DNA of 64,000 nt from Lederbergia citrea (GCF_018343525.1 NZ_JAGYPH010000002.1:682001-746000); one strand, 5' to 3'. Positions 52,844-62,534 are shown, numbered from the stretch's first letter. The notes: generated from the letters alone by a model not told the origin. Made by a program: numbers and translations.

Positions 52844-54775
52844 ATGAGAACGACAAAGACTATGAATCAGCCGAAAATTAACGACAAATTTTGGCGCAGA
52901 TATATGGATGTAGTTCGGAATGAGGTCATCCCTTACCAATGGGAAGCCCTAAATGATCGAATTGAGGGCGCCGCCCCGAGTCATGCCATTGAAAATTTCC
53001 GAATCGCTGCGGGAGAAGCGGAAGGTGAATACCACGGTTTTGTGTTTCAGGATAGTGATGTTGCAAAGTGGATTGAAGCTGTGGCTTACAGTTTAGCGAC
53101 GGATCCAAATCCGGAATTGGAAAAAACAGCGGATGAATTGATTGCGTTAATTGGAAAGGCCCAGCAGGATGATGGCTATTTGAATACTTATTTTACAATT
53201 AAGGAACCTGAAGCACGTTGGACAAATTTGCGAGATCAGCATGAACTATATTGTGCAGGCCATATGATGGAAGCTGCCGTGGCTTATTATGAAGTAACTG
53301 GAAAACGTGAATTATTGGATATTATGTCGCGGTTTGCTGATTATATCGATACTGTTTTTGGAGAAGAAGCCGGAAAAATCCAAGGATATGACGGTCATCA
53401 GGAGATTGAACTGGCGCTTGTGAAATTATATGAAGCAACAGGAAATGAAAAGTATTTGAACCTCAGTAAGTTTTTTATTGAAGAGCGGGGTAGACAGCCA
53501 CACTTTTTTGATCAAGAAAGTGAAGCAAGAGGGGACAAAGAGCCATTTTGGTATTATGGAAGCTATCGCTATAGCCAATCGCATCTTCCTGTCAGGGAGC
53601 AAAAGGAAGCGGCGGGCCACTCAGTAAGGGCTGTGTACATGTATTCGGCAATGGCAGATCTGGCGGCAAAAACAGGTGACGAATCACTTGTTGAAGCTTG
53701 TAAAACACTTTGGGAAAATGTGACGAACAAGCAAATGTATGTGACGGCTGGAATCGGTTCAAGTGAGTTTGGAGAGGCGTTCAGCTTTAACTATGATTTA
53801 CCAAACAATACGTCCTATACGGAAACATGCGCTTCGATTGGATTGGTTTTCTGGGCTCAGCGAATGCTAAATCTCGATAAACACGCAAAATATGCTGATG
53901 TTATGGAGCGTGCTTTATATAATGGAACGATTAGCGGCATGGATCTAAATGGGAAAAAGTTTTTTTATGTGAATCCGTTGGAAGTTTGGCCAAAGGCATG
54001 CATTAGACATGATAAGCGCCATGTGAAACCTGAAAGGCAAAAGTGGTTTAGCTGTGCATGCTGTCCACCGAACTTAGCGAGGTTAATCGCGTCGATTGGA
54101 AGATATATTTATACCCAGCATGATGATGAACTATTTGTAAATCTTTATATGGGCAATAAAGCGGAATTTGCGCTGAATGGTCAAACAGTTAAGCTTGTGC
54201 AAAGAACAGAATATCCATGGGATGAAACGATTTCCCTAACAGTTAGCCCTGAGGGTGATTGTGAATTTACTTTAGCATTAAGAATCCCTGGTTGGTGCAG
54301 GAAAGCCTACTTAAAAGTTAACGGAGAATATGTGGATCTTGAAGACATCACTTCAAATGGATATGCATATGTGAAAAGGGTTTGGCAAGCAGGCGATCAA
54401 GTAGAACTCGTTTTAACCATGCCTGTTGAACGAATCAAGGCGCATCCTAATGTTAGAGAAAATGCCGGAAAAACAGCATTGCAAAGAGGGCCAGTTATTT
54501 ATTGTATTGAAGAAGTGGATAATGGCGCCAATTTGCCCAATATTTTTCTACCTGAAAATGCAGTTTTTAGTGCACGCTTTGAACCAGAATTACTTGGCGG
54601 CGTTACGGTGGTAACAGCTGAAGCGGAGCGGTTGAACGATTCCGGGTGGGGAGAGTCCTTGTACAAGCCAATTGATATAAATCAATATCATTCTTTCAAG
54701 CTGACAGCTATTCCATATTATGCTTGGTGTAACCGGGAACCAGGGGAAATGCTTGTCTGGATAAATGAGAAATGA
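52844..54775 (+). CDS. GH127 beta-L-arabinofuranosidase
   Basis: 643 residues, cytoplasmic. It has the GH127 (alpha/alpha)6 barrel with LCYAGHMMEAAVAYY-like segments (here LYCAGHMMEAAVAYY). Glu327 and Cys329 (TETCASIG) and Cys406-Cys407 (SCACCPPNLARL) are each exactly 11 residues before Glu338, Cys340, Cys417 and Cys418 of Bifidobacterium longum HypBA1, whose zinc-bound Cys417 is the nucleophile. It should remove beta-1,2-linked L-arabinofuranose, as found on hydroxyproline-rich plant glycoproteins and some pectins. It is last gene of the AraNPQ-like operon, so the importer may carry beta-arabino-oligosaccharides. GGAGATGAAAGG before the ATG. Confidence 0.93.
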   Translation: MRTTKTMNQPKINDKFWRRYMDVVRNEVIPYQWEALNDRIEGAAPSHAIENFRIAAGEAEGEYHGFVFQDSDVAKWIEAVAYSLATDPNPELEKTADELIALIGKAQQDDGYLNTYFTIKEPEARWTNLRDQHELYCAGHMMEAAVAYYEVTGKRELLDIMSRFADYIDTVFGEEAGKIQGYDGHQEIELALVKLYEATGNEKYLNLSKFFIEERGRQPHFFDQESEARGDKEPFWYYGSYRYSQSHLPVREQKEAAGHSVRAVYMYSAMADLAAKTGDESLVEACKTLWENVTNKQMYVTAGIGSSEFGEAFSFNYDLPNNTSYTETCASIGLVFWAQRMLNLDKHAKYADVMERALYNGTISGMDLNGKKFFYVNPLEVWPKACIRHDKRHVKPERQKWFSCACCPPNLARLIASIGRYIYTQHDDELFVNLYMGNKAEFALNGQTVKLVQRTEYPWDETISLTVSPEGDCEFTLALRIPGWCRKAYLKVNGEYVDLEDITSNGYAYVKRVWQAGDQVELVLTMPVERIKAHPNVRENAGKTALQRGPVIYCIEEVDNGANLPNIFLPENAVFSARFEPELLGGVTVVTAEAERLNDSGWGESLYKPIDINQYHSFKLTAIPYYAWCNREPGEMLVWINEK

Positions 54776-54967
54776 AGCTCGATTATTTTGTAAAACGATG
54801 TGACAGGCGGTTACACTTAATTGGTGGTTCTGCCTAATAATATTCCAGCTACCTCTCCTATAATCGGAAAATAGTATTTATTTCGACCATTGTATACTAT
54901 AATTTATAGGAGAGATAGATCTTTGTGTTTTGGACTAGCTTTAAAATACCATGACAGGAGATTCACC

Positions 54968-56143
54968 ATGAATAAGCTAAATAGAAAGCTGTTTACTTAT
55001 GCCATAAATTTTACGATTTTGATTTTCGGCATGCAGATGACGATGATTGGTCCGCTCATTGAAAAAATGTCTCAGTCGTTTCAGTTATCTGTGGCCCAGA
55101 TGGGGTCTTTTTTTACGGTTTCCGCTGCCGGGTTTACCGTAGCCATTATTTTTGGTGGCATTATTTCAGACCGAATTGGCAAAAAGCGGGTCGTCATTTG
55201 GTCTGGGTTTGGATTTGCAAGCGCCCTTCTTTTATTCTCGCTTTCACCGTCGCTACTTTTCTCTATTATTCTATTTTTTTTAGCGGGAGGTTTCGGTGGC
55301 GTCATTGAAGGCACGCTAAGTGCGATGGTCGCTGATATCAATCCTGGAAACGAGAGGCGCGCAGTTACATTTGCCCATGTTTTTTTTGGTGTCGGTGCCA
55401 TCATTGGGCCGGCATTTGCAGGGTGGCTGGCTAATACTGATTTTCCGTGGCAATCAGCTTATATGGTAGCTTCTCTCCTTGCATTTGTCGCTGTAATTTG
55501 GGTGATTGGTTTCGAGTATCCTGCAGTGAAAGCAGAAGAAAAATTAGAAATGAAAGCGTTTAAGAGTATTTTAAGCAATCGAGGATTTCTGCTTCTCTGT
55601 ACTGCAGTTGCCTTATACGTTGGGGTGGAGACGACAGTTTGGGGCTGGACTCCAAAATATTTAAGCTTGGATCTTGGGCTTAATGAAACATTCGCAGGAG
55701 TCATGGTTAGTTTGCTGTGGGCTGGAATCACCATCGGCCGGTTTATTTCCGCGATGTTGTCTGAGAAATTTTCCAACAAAGTGCTCGTCAGTGGACTTTG
55801 TCTCATCTCTATCTTGGGGCTTCTTGCCCAACTAAGTTCTGCATTACAGCCATTTGCACCCGTCACTTTTTTTCTGCTTGGAATTGGATTCTCGGGTATA
55901 TGGCCTCTGATTGTGTCTGAGGCAGGAACGTTATTCAAATCGAAGTATACTGGAACCGCATTTGGTTTGGCGTTTGCAGCTGGAGGAATCGGTGGTATGA
56001 CCGTTCCGTACATATTTGGATTTGTTGCAGAACATGTGCAAATGAGTATTTTGTTCGCCACTTTAACGATTCCGCTTATTTTTATTATGATCATTAGTTT
56101 TATCTTAGATAAAGCCGAAGAAGTCGAAGAATCTGCAGCGTAA
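54968..56143 (+). CDS. MFS transporter, probable sugar permease
   Basis: 391 residues from ATG 54968 (CAGGAG upstream; the longer frame to 54890 is unsupported). Twelve predicted helices. The MFS loop GGIISDRIGKKRVVIW between helices 2 and 3 is conserved, and FGGVIEGTLSAMVADINPG follows. It is probably a proton-coupled importer of a small sugar. Neighbouring GH4 and GH43 glycosidases suggest it feeds one of their substrates or removes a product. It starts a plus-strand group with the GH4 gene 39 bases downstream. Confidence 0.82.
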   Translation: MNKLNRKLFTYAINFTILIFGMQMTMIGPLIEKMSQSFQLSVAQMGSFFTVSAAGFTVAIIFGGIISDRIGKKRVVIWSGFGFASALLLFSLSPSLLFSIILFFLAGGFGGVIEGTLSAMVADINPGNERRAVTFAHVFFGVGAIIGPAFAGWLANTDFPWQSAYMVASLLAFVAVIWVIGFEYPAVKAEEKLEMKAFKSILSNRGFLLLCTAVALYVGVETTVWGWTPKYLSLDLGLNETFAGVMVSLLWAGITIGRFISAMLSEKFSNKVLVSGLCLISILGLLAQLSSALQPFAPVTFFLLGIGFSGIWPLIVSEAGTLFKSKYTGTAFGLAFAAGGIGGMTVPYIFGFVAEHVQMSILFATLTIPLIFIMIISFILDKAEEVEESAA

Positions 56144-56182
56144 TAATGCCGGGAAATTTTTATAAAAAAGGAGACATGCCTC

Positions 56183-57691
56183 ATGTCATTTAAAATCGCC
56201 TTTATAGGAGCGGGAAGTATTGGTTTTACGAGAGGATTATTACGAGATCTTCTTGCTGTACCGGAATTCAACAATATTGAAGTTGCCTTCACAGACATTA
56301 ATGAGCGAAATCTCGATATGGTTACACAACTCTGTCAAAGGGACATTGATGAAAACGGCTTAAATATAAAAATACATTCGACGGTTGACCGCAGGGAAGC
56401 TTTTAAAGATGCAAAATACATTTTTTCTGTCGTGCGCATTGGCGGGCTTGAGGCGTTTCAGACGGATGTCGATATTCCGTTGAAATATGGAATCGATCAA
56501 TGTGTTGGCGATACTTTATGCGCAGGCGGGATTATGTACGGACAGCGCGGCATTGTGGAAATGTTGAATATTTGCAAGGACATTAAAGAAGTGGCTGATC
56601 CCGATTGTTTATTGCTTAACTACGCAAATCCAATGGCGATGATTACGTGGGCATGCAATAAATATGGCGGGGTAAAAACAATTGGGCTTTGTCACGGTGT
56701 ACAGGGCGGACATTGGCAAATTGCACAAGTACTTGGTTTGAAAAAAGAGGAAGTCGACATTATTTGTGCAGGGATTAATCATCAAACTTGGTATATTAGC
56801 GTCAAGCATAATGGTGAGGATCTCACTGGAAAATTGCTCGAAGCTTTTGAAAATCATCCTGAATACAGTAAAACTGAAAAAGTGCGTATCGATATGCTTA
56901 GACGATTTGGTTATTACAGTACAGAATCGAATGGTCATTTAAGTGAATATGTTCCGTGGTATAGAAAAAGGCCCGAAGAAATCAATGAATGGATTGATTT
57001 AGGATCATGGATTAACGGGGAAACAGGTGGTTACTTAAGGGTTTGTACGGAAGGCAGAAACTGGTTCGAAACGGATTTTCCGAATTGGCTAAAAGAAAAA
57101 CCTCTTGAATATATTCAAGAGAATCGTAGTGAAGAACATGGCTCATATATAATAGAAGGACTTGAAACAGGACGGGTATATCGAGGGCATTTCAACGTGG
57201 TCAATAATGGTGTAATTTCAAATTTACCAGATGATGCTGTGATCGAAGCACCTGGATATGTAGATAGCAATGGGATTAACATGCCACAAGTTGGCGATTT
57301 ACCGCTTGGGCCGGCTGCAGTATGCAACGTTAGTATTTCTGTACAAAGACTTGCTGTTGAGGCAGCTGTTAATGGGAACGACTTCTTATTACGTCAAGCG
57401 ATGATGATGGACCCGCTTACTGGTGCTGTCTGTAATCCGAAAGAAATTTGGCAAATGACGGATGAACTGCTTGTCGCCCAGGAAAAATGGTTGCCTCAAT
57501 ACGGAGAAGCAATAGAAAAAGCGAAAGAAAGATTAGCTTTAGGAGATTTAATTCCGACTAAAGAAGATTATCAAGGTGCAGCGCGTCTGAAGGTAAAAAC
57601 TGTTGAAGAAATGGCGGAAGATCGTGACGCGGCTAATAAAAATGCTGGAGAAGCGGATAAGGCGAAGGAACGTCCTTCTGCGTTAATTTAA
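56183..57691 (+). CDS. GH4 NAD-dependent glycosidase
   Basis: 502 residues, longer than typical GH4 enzymes (about 430-480). Rossmann motif KIAFIGAGSIGFTRGLL binds NAD. Family motifs VGDTLCAGGIMYGQRG, LLLNYANPMAMITWA, GLCHGVQGGHW and AGINHQTWY include the Cys and His that bind Mn. GH4 enzymes cleave by oxidation at C3, elimination and reduction, and accept alpha or beta linkages. Substrates include melibiose, glucosides and galacturonides. The C-terminal tail (about 460-502) is charged and probably an extension. AAAGGAG lies before the ATG. Substrate cannot be assigned. Confidence 0.87.
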   Translation: MSFKIAFIGAGSIGFTRGLLRDLLAVPEFNNIEVAFTDINERNLDMVTQLCQRDIDENGLNIKIHSTVDRREAFKDAKYIFSVVRIGGLEAFQTDVDIPLKYGIDQCVGDTLCAGGIMYGQRGIVEMLNICKDIKEVADPDCLLLNYANPMAMITWACNKYGGVKTIGLCHGVQGGHWQIAQVLGLKKEEVDIICAGINHQTWYISVKHNGEDLTGKLLEAFENHPEYSKTEKVRIDMLRRFGYYSTESNGHLSEYVPWYRKRPEEINEWIDLGSWINGETGGYLRVCTEGRNWFETDFPNWLKEKPLEYIQENRSEEHGSYIIEGLETGRVYRGHFNVVNNGVISNLPDDAVIEAPGYVDSNGINMPQVGDLPLGPAAVCNVSISVQRLAVEAAVNGNDFLLRQAMMMDPLTGAVCNPKEIWQMTDELLVAQEKWLPQYGEAIEKAKERLALGDLIPTKEDYQGAARLKVKTVEEMAEDRDAANKNAGEADKAKERPSALI

Positions 57692-57773
57692 AACGCAACA
57701 AAAGTAGTGAATACAACTTTAGTTTTTGTTTACACATTAAAAGGTGAGAGAAAGTGACAATAAGGCGTATTTT

Positions 57774-57789
57774 GACTGGTTCGAGTACG
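57774..57789 (+). promoter_or_regulatory. Weak AraR-like box upstream of GH43 gene
   Basis: TCGAGTAC-GTAGGTCT keeps only the GTACGTA core (8 of 16 positions). Reported because it lies upstream of a GH43 gene; may be chance. Confidence 0.25.
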
Positions 57790-57856
57790 TAGGTCTAAAT
57801 AAAGCTTGTATGATTGTAATGAAAGAATAAAGACTTACAATGGAGGAGAAAAAAAG

Positions 57857-58837
57857 ATGAAAAGAATAGTAAAACCCAATCAGCCTTTAATCGAGCATAT
57901 TTATACAGCTGACCCTTCTGCCCATGTGTTTGAAGGTAAAATTTATATTTACCCTTCCCATGATTTAGACCATGATGGACCTTCCAATGATAATGGCGAT
58001 CAATATGCTATGGAGGATTACCATGTCCTGTCACTTGATGACTTTGATTCTCCTTGTGTGGACCACGGGGAAGTTCTCCATATAAAAGATGTTCCTTGGG
58101 CAAAGCAACAAATGTGGGCGCCGGATGCAGCTTTCAAAAACAATACATACTACTTATATTTTCCGGCGAAAGATCATGATGAAATTTTCCGAATTGGGGT
58201 GGCTACTAGTCCTAACCCAGCTGGACCTTTTACTCCGCAAGAAAATTACATACAAGGTAGTTTCAGTATGGATCCCGCTGTCCTAGTTGATGATAATAAC
58301 AGAGCATATATGTATTTTGGCGGCCTTTGGGGTGGTCAATTGGAAAAGTGGCGGACAGGTAGCTTTGATCCTAACGGAAAAGGTCCTGCTCCTTCGGAAC
58401 CTGCATTAGGTCCAATGTTTGCTGAAATGAACGATGACATGCTGTCTTTTAAAGGGAAGCCTCAAGAAATCTCCATTATCGATGAAGAAGGAAATCCTAT
58501 TTTGGCTGGTGACGAGGAAAGAAGATTTTTTGAAGGTCCATGGGTTCATAAATACAACGGGTATTATTATCTTTCCTATTCCACAGGAACAACCCATCTT
58601 CTAGCTTATGCAATGAGTAAAAACCCACAAGGTCCGTTTGTTTATAAAGGTAAAATCTTAACCCCAGTTCTTGGTTGGACAACACACCATTCTATTGTGG
58701 AATTTAACGACAAATGGTATTTATTTTATCATGACGCCTCTTTATCCGGTGGTGTAAACCATAAGCGAAGTGTAAAGTACACGGAGTTAAAATATAATGG
58801 GGATGGAACCATACAAACGATTGAATACAGGCTTTAA
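57857..58837 (+). CDS. GH43 arabinofuranosidase/xylosidase
   Basis: 326 residues from ATG 57857 (GGAGGAG upstream), a single five-bladed propeller without signal peptide or carbohydrate-binding module. Catalytic residues fit GH43: base Asp19 (IYTADPSAH), pKa-modulating Asp139 (FSMDPAV), acid Glu226 (FFEGPWVHKYNGYYYLSYS). It probably hydrolyses alpha-L-arabinofuranosides or beta-xylosides of imported oligomers. Immediate neighbours are a GH4 enzyme and a graveyard of glycosidase fragments. Confidence 0.9.
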   Translation: MKRIVKPNQPLIEHIYTADPSAHVFEGKIYIYPSHDLDHDGPSNDNGDQYAMEDYHVLSLDDFDSPCVDHGEVLHIKDVPWAKQQMWAPDAAFKNNTYYLYFPAKDHDEIFRIGVATSPNPAGPFTPQENYIQGSFSMDPAVLVDDNNRAYMYFGGLWGGQLEKWRTGSFDPNGKGPAPSEPALGPMFAEMNDDMLSFKGKPQEISIIDEEGNPILAGDEERRFFEGPWVHKYNGYYYLSYSTGTTHLLAYAMSKNPQGPFVYKGKILTPVLGWTTHHSIVEFNDKWYLFYHDASLSGGVNHKRSVKYTELKYNGDGTIQTIEYRL

Positions 58838-59011
58838 ATCGAGTAGGGGGGGAATTGCCCGGTAATTACCCCCAACCTCCCCGTCGAGGGATATGACTAT
58901 CATGTACATTACCAGGTGTGACAATGGTTCCTATACCCGCTTTCAGGGTCCGTTGAGCTCTCTTTAATTTCATCCATTTCTTCTTTTTCGAACTTCTCAG
59001 GTGGGAAGGTT
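58838..59011. other. Non-coding stretch of unknown content
   Basis: GGGGGG and CCCCC runs around 58847-58880 could pair as a terminator for the GH43 gene. The rest shows no gene, repeat or regulatory motif I recognise and probably belongs to the decayed region that follows. Confidence 0.4.
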
Positions 59012-59240
59012 TAGTAAACATTCAATATACTTGTAATGAAGTAGAATATAATCGTGAGATATTTGCCAGCTACCCTAATGGAGTCATGGTCATTCGGGTA
59101 ACTGCTTCCAAAAAACAATCTGTTTTATTTCATGTGTATTTTGATCGGGGGCAGACTAGAAATTTAGATGAGATGGAGGCAGTTAGCTCCGATTGTCTAG
59201 TGATGCGAGGGAAGACCGGAGGAGAAAACGGAATTAGCTT
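59012..59240 (+). pseudogene. GH95 glycosidase fragment
   Basis: One open frame reads EVEYNREIFASYPNGVMVIR, TASKKQSVLFHVYFDRG and SSDCLVMRGKTGGENGISFR, the N-terminal beta-sandwich pattern of GH95 alpha-L-fucosidases/galactosidases. Neither the start nor the catalytic barrel is present, so it is a remnant of about 75 codons. It does not copy the intact GH95 gene at 62.6 kb (VSYCVGNAAYKREFFSSFPD there), so it came from a second, lost GH95 gene. Confidence 0.72.
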
Positions 59241-59261
59241 TAGAAGTTGGAACAGTGAATC

Positions 59262-59395
59262 CGGGATCTGGCGAGCTTACTGTATCACTGCCTAACGGAA
59301 CATAAGTCAGCGTCGATGTGGAAAAGGATGGAAAATGGAAAGCGAAATTACCAAACAAATCATTAAACAAAGGTGATCTCGGAATAATAAATAAT
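59262..59395 (+). pseudogene. Bacterial Ig-like domain fragment with stop
   Basis: In the frame starting NPGSGELTVSLPNGT there is a TAA stop, followed by VSVDVEKDGKWKAKLPN, a pattern typical of bacterial Ig-like domains in surface proteins. It has no start and no surrounding protein. It follows the GH95 fragment with a frame change and looks like the tail of another lost gene. Confidence 0.5.
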
Positions 59396-59405
59396 TTGTG
59401 AAAAG

Positions 59406-59444
59406 GCCCCTGTGTTCGGTGAATATTTTGCCGGACACGGGGGC
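59406..59444 (-). terminator. Stem-loop terminator for AraC-type regulator gene
   Basis: GCCCCTGTGTTCGG / CCGGACACGGGGGC pairs over 14 bp with G-U pairs. On the minus strand it is followed by CCTTTTC, downstream of the regulator stop codon. Confidence 0.65.
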
Positions 59445-59473
59445 TATCTATTTTCTTAATCAAGTTTAACACC

Positions 59474-60325
59474 TTATTTTTGTTTCCTATATTCCTTCGG
59501 TGTTAAGCCTGTAATTTTTTTAAAAGTCCTATAAAAATGGGGCATGCTTTTATAGCCAGATTGATTAGCAATTGCATGAATAGGCTCATTTGTAGCTAAA
59601 AGCATTTCTTTAGCTAAAATTAATCGTTTTGCTGTAATATAATCTGTTAAATTTAGACCGACAAGCTCTTTGAAGACACGGCTGAAATGAGCAGAAGATA
59701 CAGCTGCAAAATGTGCAATAGTTAACAAATCCAGATTGTCCCCTATATGTTCGTCAATGTATAGGAGGCTTTTTTTTAGCCATTCAGGCTCATGATTAAC
59801 AGTGTTTTCCTGTAGCTTTAAACAATGCCTGTTTAAATCAAGTAAAAGCATATGTAAGAGAAGAAGGAGGGCCTCAGAACTGTCAACGCCGCTGTGATTA
59901 CACTCTGCTTCCATCTCTTCTAAAAACCTCTCAATTCGCATCTTCATGTTTTCGGGAATTGAAAAGCGGTATTCTTTTTCTTTCTTGCTTTCTTCTAAAA
60001 TTCTAGCGAAAGCAAAGCTCCTCATAAAAGGTGATTGTATGAGAGTCGATGGGTGAAAAAATATTGCAGTAGAGGTAATCGGAATATCGGAATCAGGAAC
60101 AGCTCGATGAATCGTATTAGCAGGTAGAATGAAAATATCGCCTTCATTTACATCGTAAAAATACTGATCAATGAAAAACGTACCTTTTCCACGATAAACA
60201 TAGACGATTTCATGCCAATCATGAACGTGATCGGGGAGTTCATGGTCTGGTTGTTTGGTGTCCTTAAAAACAATATGTAACGGTAACGTATTGTTAGTAT
60301 CAATTGATTTTGCTAAGGGTTTCAT
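59474..60325 (-). CDS. AraC-family transcriptional regulator with cupin domain
   Basis: 283 residues. An N-terminal cupin (about 15-110; HDWHEIVYVYRGKGTFFI, NEGDIFILPANTIHRAVP) probably binds a sugar. The C-terminal double helix-turn-helix (about 185-282) has LDLLTIAHFAAVSSAHFSRV and the signature ending IANQSGYKSMPHFYRTFKKI-TGLTPKEYR. Likely activator of the divergent aldo/keto reductase - dehydrogenase - GH95 genes, 150 bases away. GAGGGCTTTT lies before its ATG on the minus strand. Confidence 0.9.
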   Translation of the reverse strand: MKPLAKSIDTNNTLPLHIVFKDTKQPDHELPDHVHDWHEIVYVYRGKGTFFIDQYFYDVNEGDIFILPANTIHRAVPDSDIPITSTAIFFHPSTLIQSPFMRSFAFARILEESKKEKEYRFSIPENMKMRIERFLEEMEAECNHSGVDSSEALLLLLHMLLLDLNRHCLKLQENTVNHEPEWLKKSLLYIDEHIGDNLDLLTIAHFAAVSSAHFSRVFKELVGLNLTDYITAKRLILAKEMLLATNEPIHAIANQSGYKSMPHFYRTFKKITGLTPKEYRKQK

Positions 60326-60430
60326 TAAAAGCCCTCCAAAATTTGAGATTATAATTCATCATATCATGAAAAGGTACTAATCTAGCAAAAATAACTATTT
60401 TTATAACAATATATAAGTGGTAAGATTATA

Positions 60431-60444
60431 TGAAAGCGTATACA
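60431..60444 (+). promoter_or_regulatory. cre-like site upstream of aldo/keto reductase operon
   Basis: TGAAAGCGTATACA matches the cre consensus except one position, 35 bases before the start codon and between the divergent AraC and reductase genes. Confidence 0.62.
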
Positions 60445-60478
60445 TACATTTCGATAGAGGGAAGAAAGGAAGAAGTGC

Positions 60479-61390
60479 ATGGATTATCGAATTTTAGGTT
60501 CAACAGGATTATCTGTTTCCACACTCAGCTATGGAGCCTCATCACTCGGATCAGTTTTTCGAGATATAAATGAGGAAGAAGGGATTAAGGCAGTCCATAC
60601 TGCTATCGATATGGGTATTAATTTAATAGATGTTTCACCCTATTATGGCTTAACAAAAGCGGAAAATATACTTGGGAAAGCATTAGCGACAGTGGACCGA
60701 GATAAATATTATTTATGTACGAAAGCTGGTCGATACGGAGAACATGAATTTGATTTTTCGTATGATCGCATTATTAAAAGTGCAGAAGAAAGCATGAAGC
60801 GTCTTCAAGTTGAATACTTGGACATACTTCTTCTTCACGATATTGAATTCAGCAACCGGGCTCAAGTGCTTGAGGAAGGGATTCCCGCTTTGCAACATTT
60901 AAAAAAGCAAGGGAAAATTAGATACCTAGGCGTTTCGGGTCTTCCATTATCCATTTTTGAAGATACGTTAAATCATACTTCATTAGATGTGATTTTGTCG
61001 TATTGCCATTATACGCTTAATGACAACTCACTTGAAACAATCCTGCCATTATTAGCTGAAAAACAGACCGGTGTGATGAATGCTTCACCTCTAGGCATGG
61101 GCTTGCTTAGTCAAAAAGGAGCGCCACCTTGGCACCCTGCAAGCCAGAAAATAAAAGAGATTTGCCGTCAAGCAGTGATGTATTGCGAGTCGCAAGGGAC
61201 GCCTGTCGAAAAACTAGCAGTTCAGTTCTCGACTGCTAATTCACTTATACCTACGACCTTAATCAGTACGGCGAATCCCGAAAATATTTCAAAAAATATT
61301 CGGTGGCTTGAAGAGCCACTTGATAGGGATTTATTAATAGAAGTACAGCGGATATTGGCTCCTATCCATAATGAATCTTGGAGTGATTAG
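60479..61390 (+). CDS. Aldo/keto reductase, sugar dehydrogenase type
   Basis: 303 residues. Aldo/keto reductase barrel with catalytic residues in INLIDVSPYYGL (Asp, Tyr), LCTKAGRYG (Lys) and DILLLHDIEF (His). The overall pattern, including the N-terminal RILGSTGLSVSTLSYGASSLG, is that of L-galactose dehydrogenase and D-threo-aldose (L-fucose) 1-dehydrogenase. It may oxidise L-fucose or L-galactose to a lactone. The downstream GH95 enzyme would release just such a sugar. AGGAAGAAG before the ATG. Confidence 0.85.
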   Translation: MDYRILGSTGLSVSTLSYGASSLGSVFRDINEEEGIKAVHTAIDMGINLIDVSPYYGLTKAENILGKALATVDRDKYYLCTKAGRYGEHEFDFSYDRIIKSAEESMKRLQVEYLDILLLHDIEFSNRAQVLEEGIPALQHLKKQGKIRYLGVSGLPLSIFEDTLNHTSLDVILSYCHYTLNDNSLETILPLLAEKQTGVMNASPLGMGLLSQKGAPPWHPASQKIKEICRQAVMYCESQGTPVEKLAVQFSTANSLIPTTLISTANPENISKNIRWLEEPLDRDLLIEVQRILAPIHNESWSD

Positions 61391-61514
61391 ATGAAGAAAG
61401 AATGAGTTTTTAGCTACACAAAGGTAGAAGATTAGTTGGAGAAAGTTTTTAGAAAAAGTTTATGGTAAATGTAAATCCCCACTCATAATGAATCACACGG
61501 AAGAAGGAGGAAAA

Positions 61515-62534
61515 ATGAAAACAATTGTATGTCAAGAACCATATAAATGGGCCCTAATCGAAAGTGAAAAACCAACATGTCAACAAGGAGAAGCGCTTGT
61601 ACGTGTCCAACGTATTGGTATTTGCGGGACAGATTTGCATGCTTTTTGCGGCAATCAACCATATTTTACTTATCCCCGCGTTCTTGGCCATGAACTGTCG
61701 GGAACGGTGGAAGAAATTAGATCTGAAGATACCACCATCAAAGTAGGTGATCAAGTTTCCATCATTCCTTATTTGGAGTGTGGACATTGTCCGGCATGCC
61801 GCTCCGGAAAAACAAATTGCTGCTCTTCATTAAAGGTGCTTGGTGTTCATCAAGATGGCGGCATGACTGAATTTATATCCGTACCTGCTGACCATTTAAT
61901 AGAAGCGAATGATCTGACGCTTGATCAAGCGGCAATCATTGAACCTTTAAGCATAGGTGCCCATGCTGTCCGTAGGGCCAAATTACAAAAAGGTGAAAAA
62001 GTACTAGTCATAGGTGCGGGACCGATTGGTTTAGGTGTGATGGCATTTGCGAAATTGCAAGGAGCAACAGTGGCAGCGATGGATATGAATAAAGAGCGTC
62101 TTCATTATAGTAAAAACGAGATTGGCATTGATCACACAGTCCATGCTGGGGAAAATACAATCAATGAGCTGCGAGAGCTGTTTAACGGGGAACTTCCAGA
62201 GACAGTGTTTGATGCCACTGGCAATGTGCATTCAATGAATGCATCTTTTGCCTATCCCGAACAAGGTGGAAAGTTAATTTTTGTCGGACTTGTAAAAGAT
62301 AACGTCATTTTTTCCGATCCTGAATTCCATAGAAAAGAACTAACACTGATGAGTAGCCGAAACTCAACAAAAGAGGACTTTTTACATGTCAAGCAGGCGC
62401 TTGAGAGCAGTAAAGTACATATGGACGGATTTTTGACTCACCATTGTCACTTTCAAGAAATGCCAATAGTATTCGAGGATTGGCTCACACCGGAATCAAA
62501 TGTCATTAAAGCAATAGTGGAAATTTCAAATTAA
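61515..62534 (+). CDS. Zinc-dependent alcohol/polyol dehydrogenase (MDR family)
   Basis: 339 residues from ATG 61515 (AGAAGGAGG upstream; the longer frame to 61488 is not needed). Catalytic zinc: Cys in GICGTDLHAF, His-Glu in VLGHELSG. Structural zinc: CGHCPACRSGKTNCC. NAD binding: VLVIGAGPIGLGVMAFA with AMDMNKERL. Closest in pattern to threonine/sorbitol/L-galactonate-type dehydrogenases. Between an aldose dehydrogenase-like gene and GH95 it could oxidise a sugar acid or polyol intermediate. Exact substrate unknown. Confidence 0.87.
   Translation: MKTIVCQEPYKWALIESEKPTCQQGEALVRVQRIGICGTDLHAFCGNQPYFTYPRVLGHELSGTVEEIRSEDTTIKVGDQVSIIPYLECGHCPACRSGKTNCCSSLKVLGVHQDGGMTEFISVPADHLIEANDLTLDQAAIIEPLSIGAHAVRRAKLQKGEKVLVIGAGPIGLGVMAFAKLQGATVAAMDMNKERLHYSKNEIGIDHTVHAGENTINELRELFNGELPETVFDATGNVHSMNASFAYPEQGGKLIFVGLVKDNVIFSDPEFHRKELTLMSSRNSTKEDFLHVKQALESSKVHMDGFLTHHCHFQEMPIVFEDWLTPESNVIKAIVEISN

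Noticed and set aside
54793..54815. A sixteenth repeat copy (GTGACAGGCGG)
   Set aside because: Only part of the core matches and both arms are absent.
55459..56298. 279-codon minus-strand open frame opposite the MFS and GH4 genes
   Set aside because: It has no ribosome site, a composition expected from reading the complement of a membrane protein gene, and no recognisable domain. The plus-strand MFS frame has clear helices and motifs.
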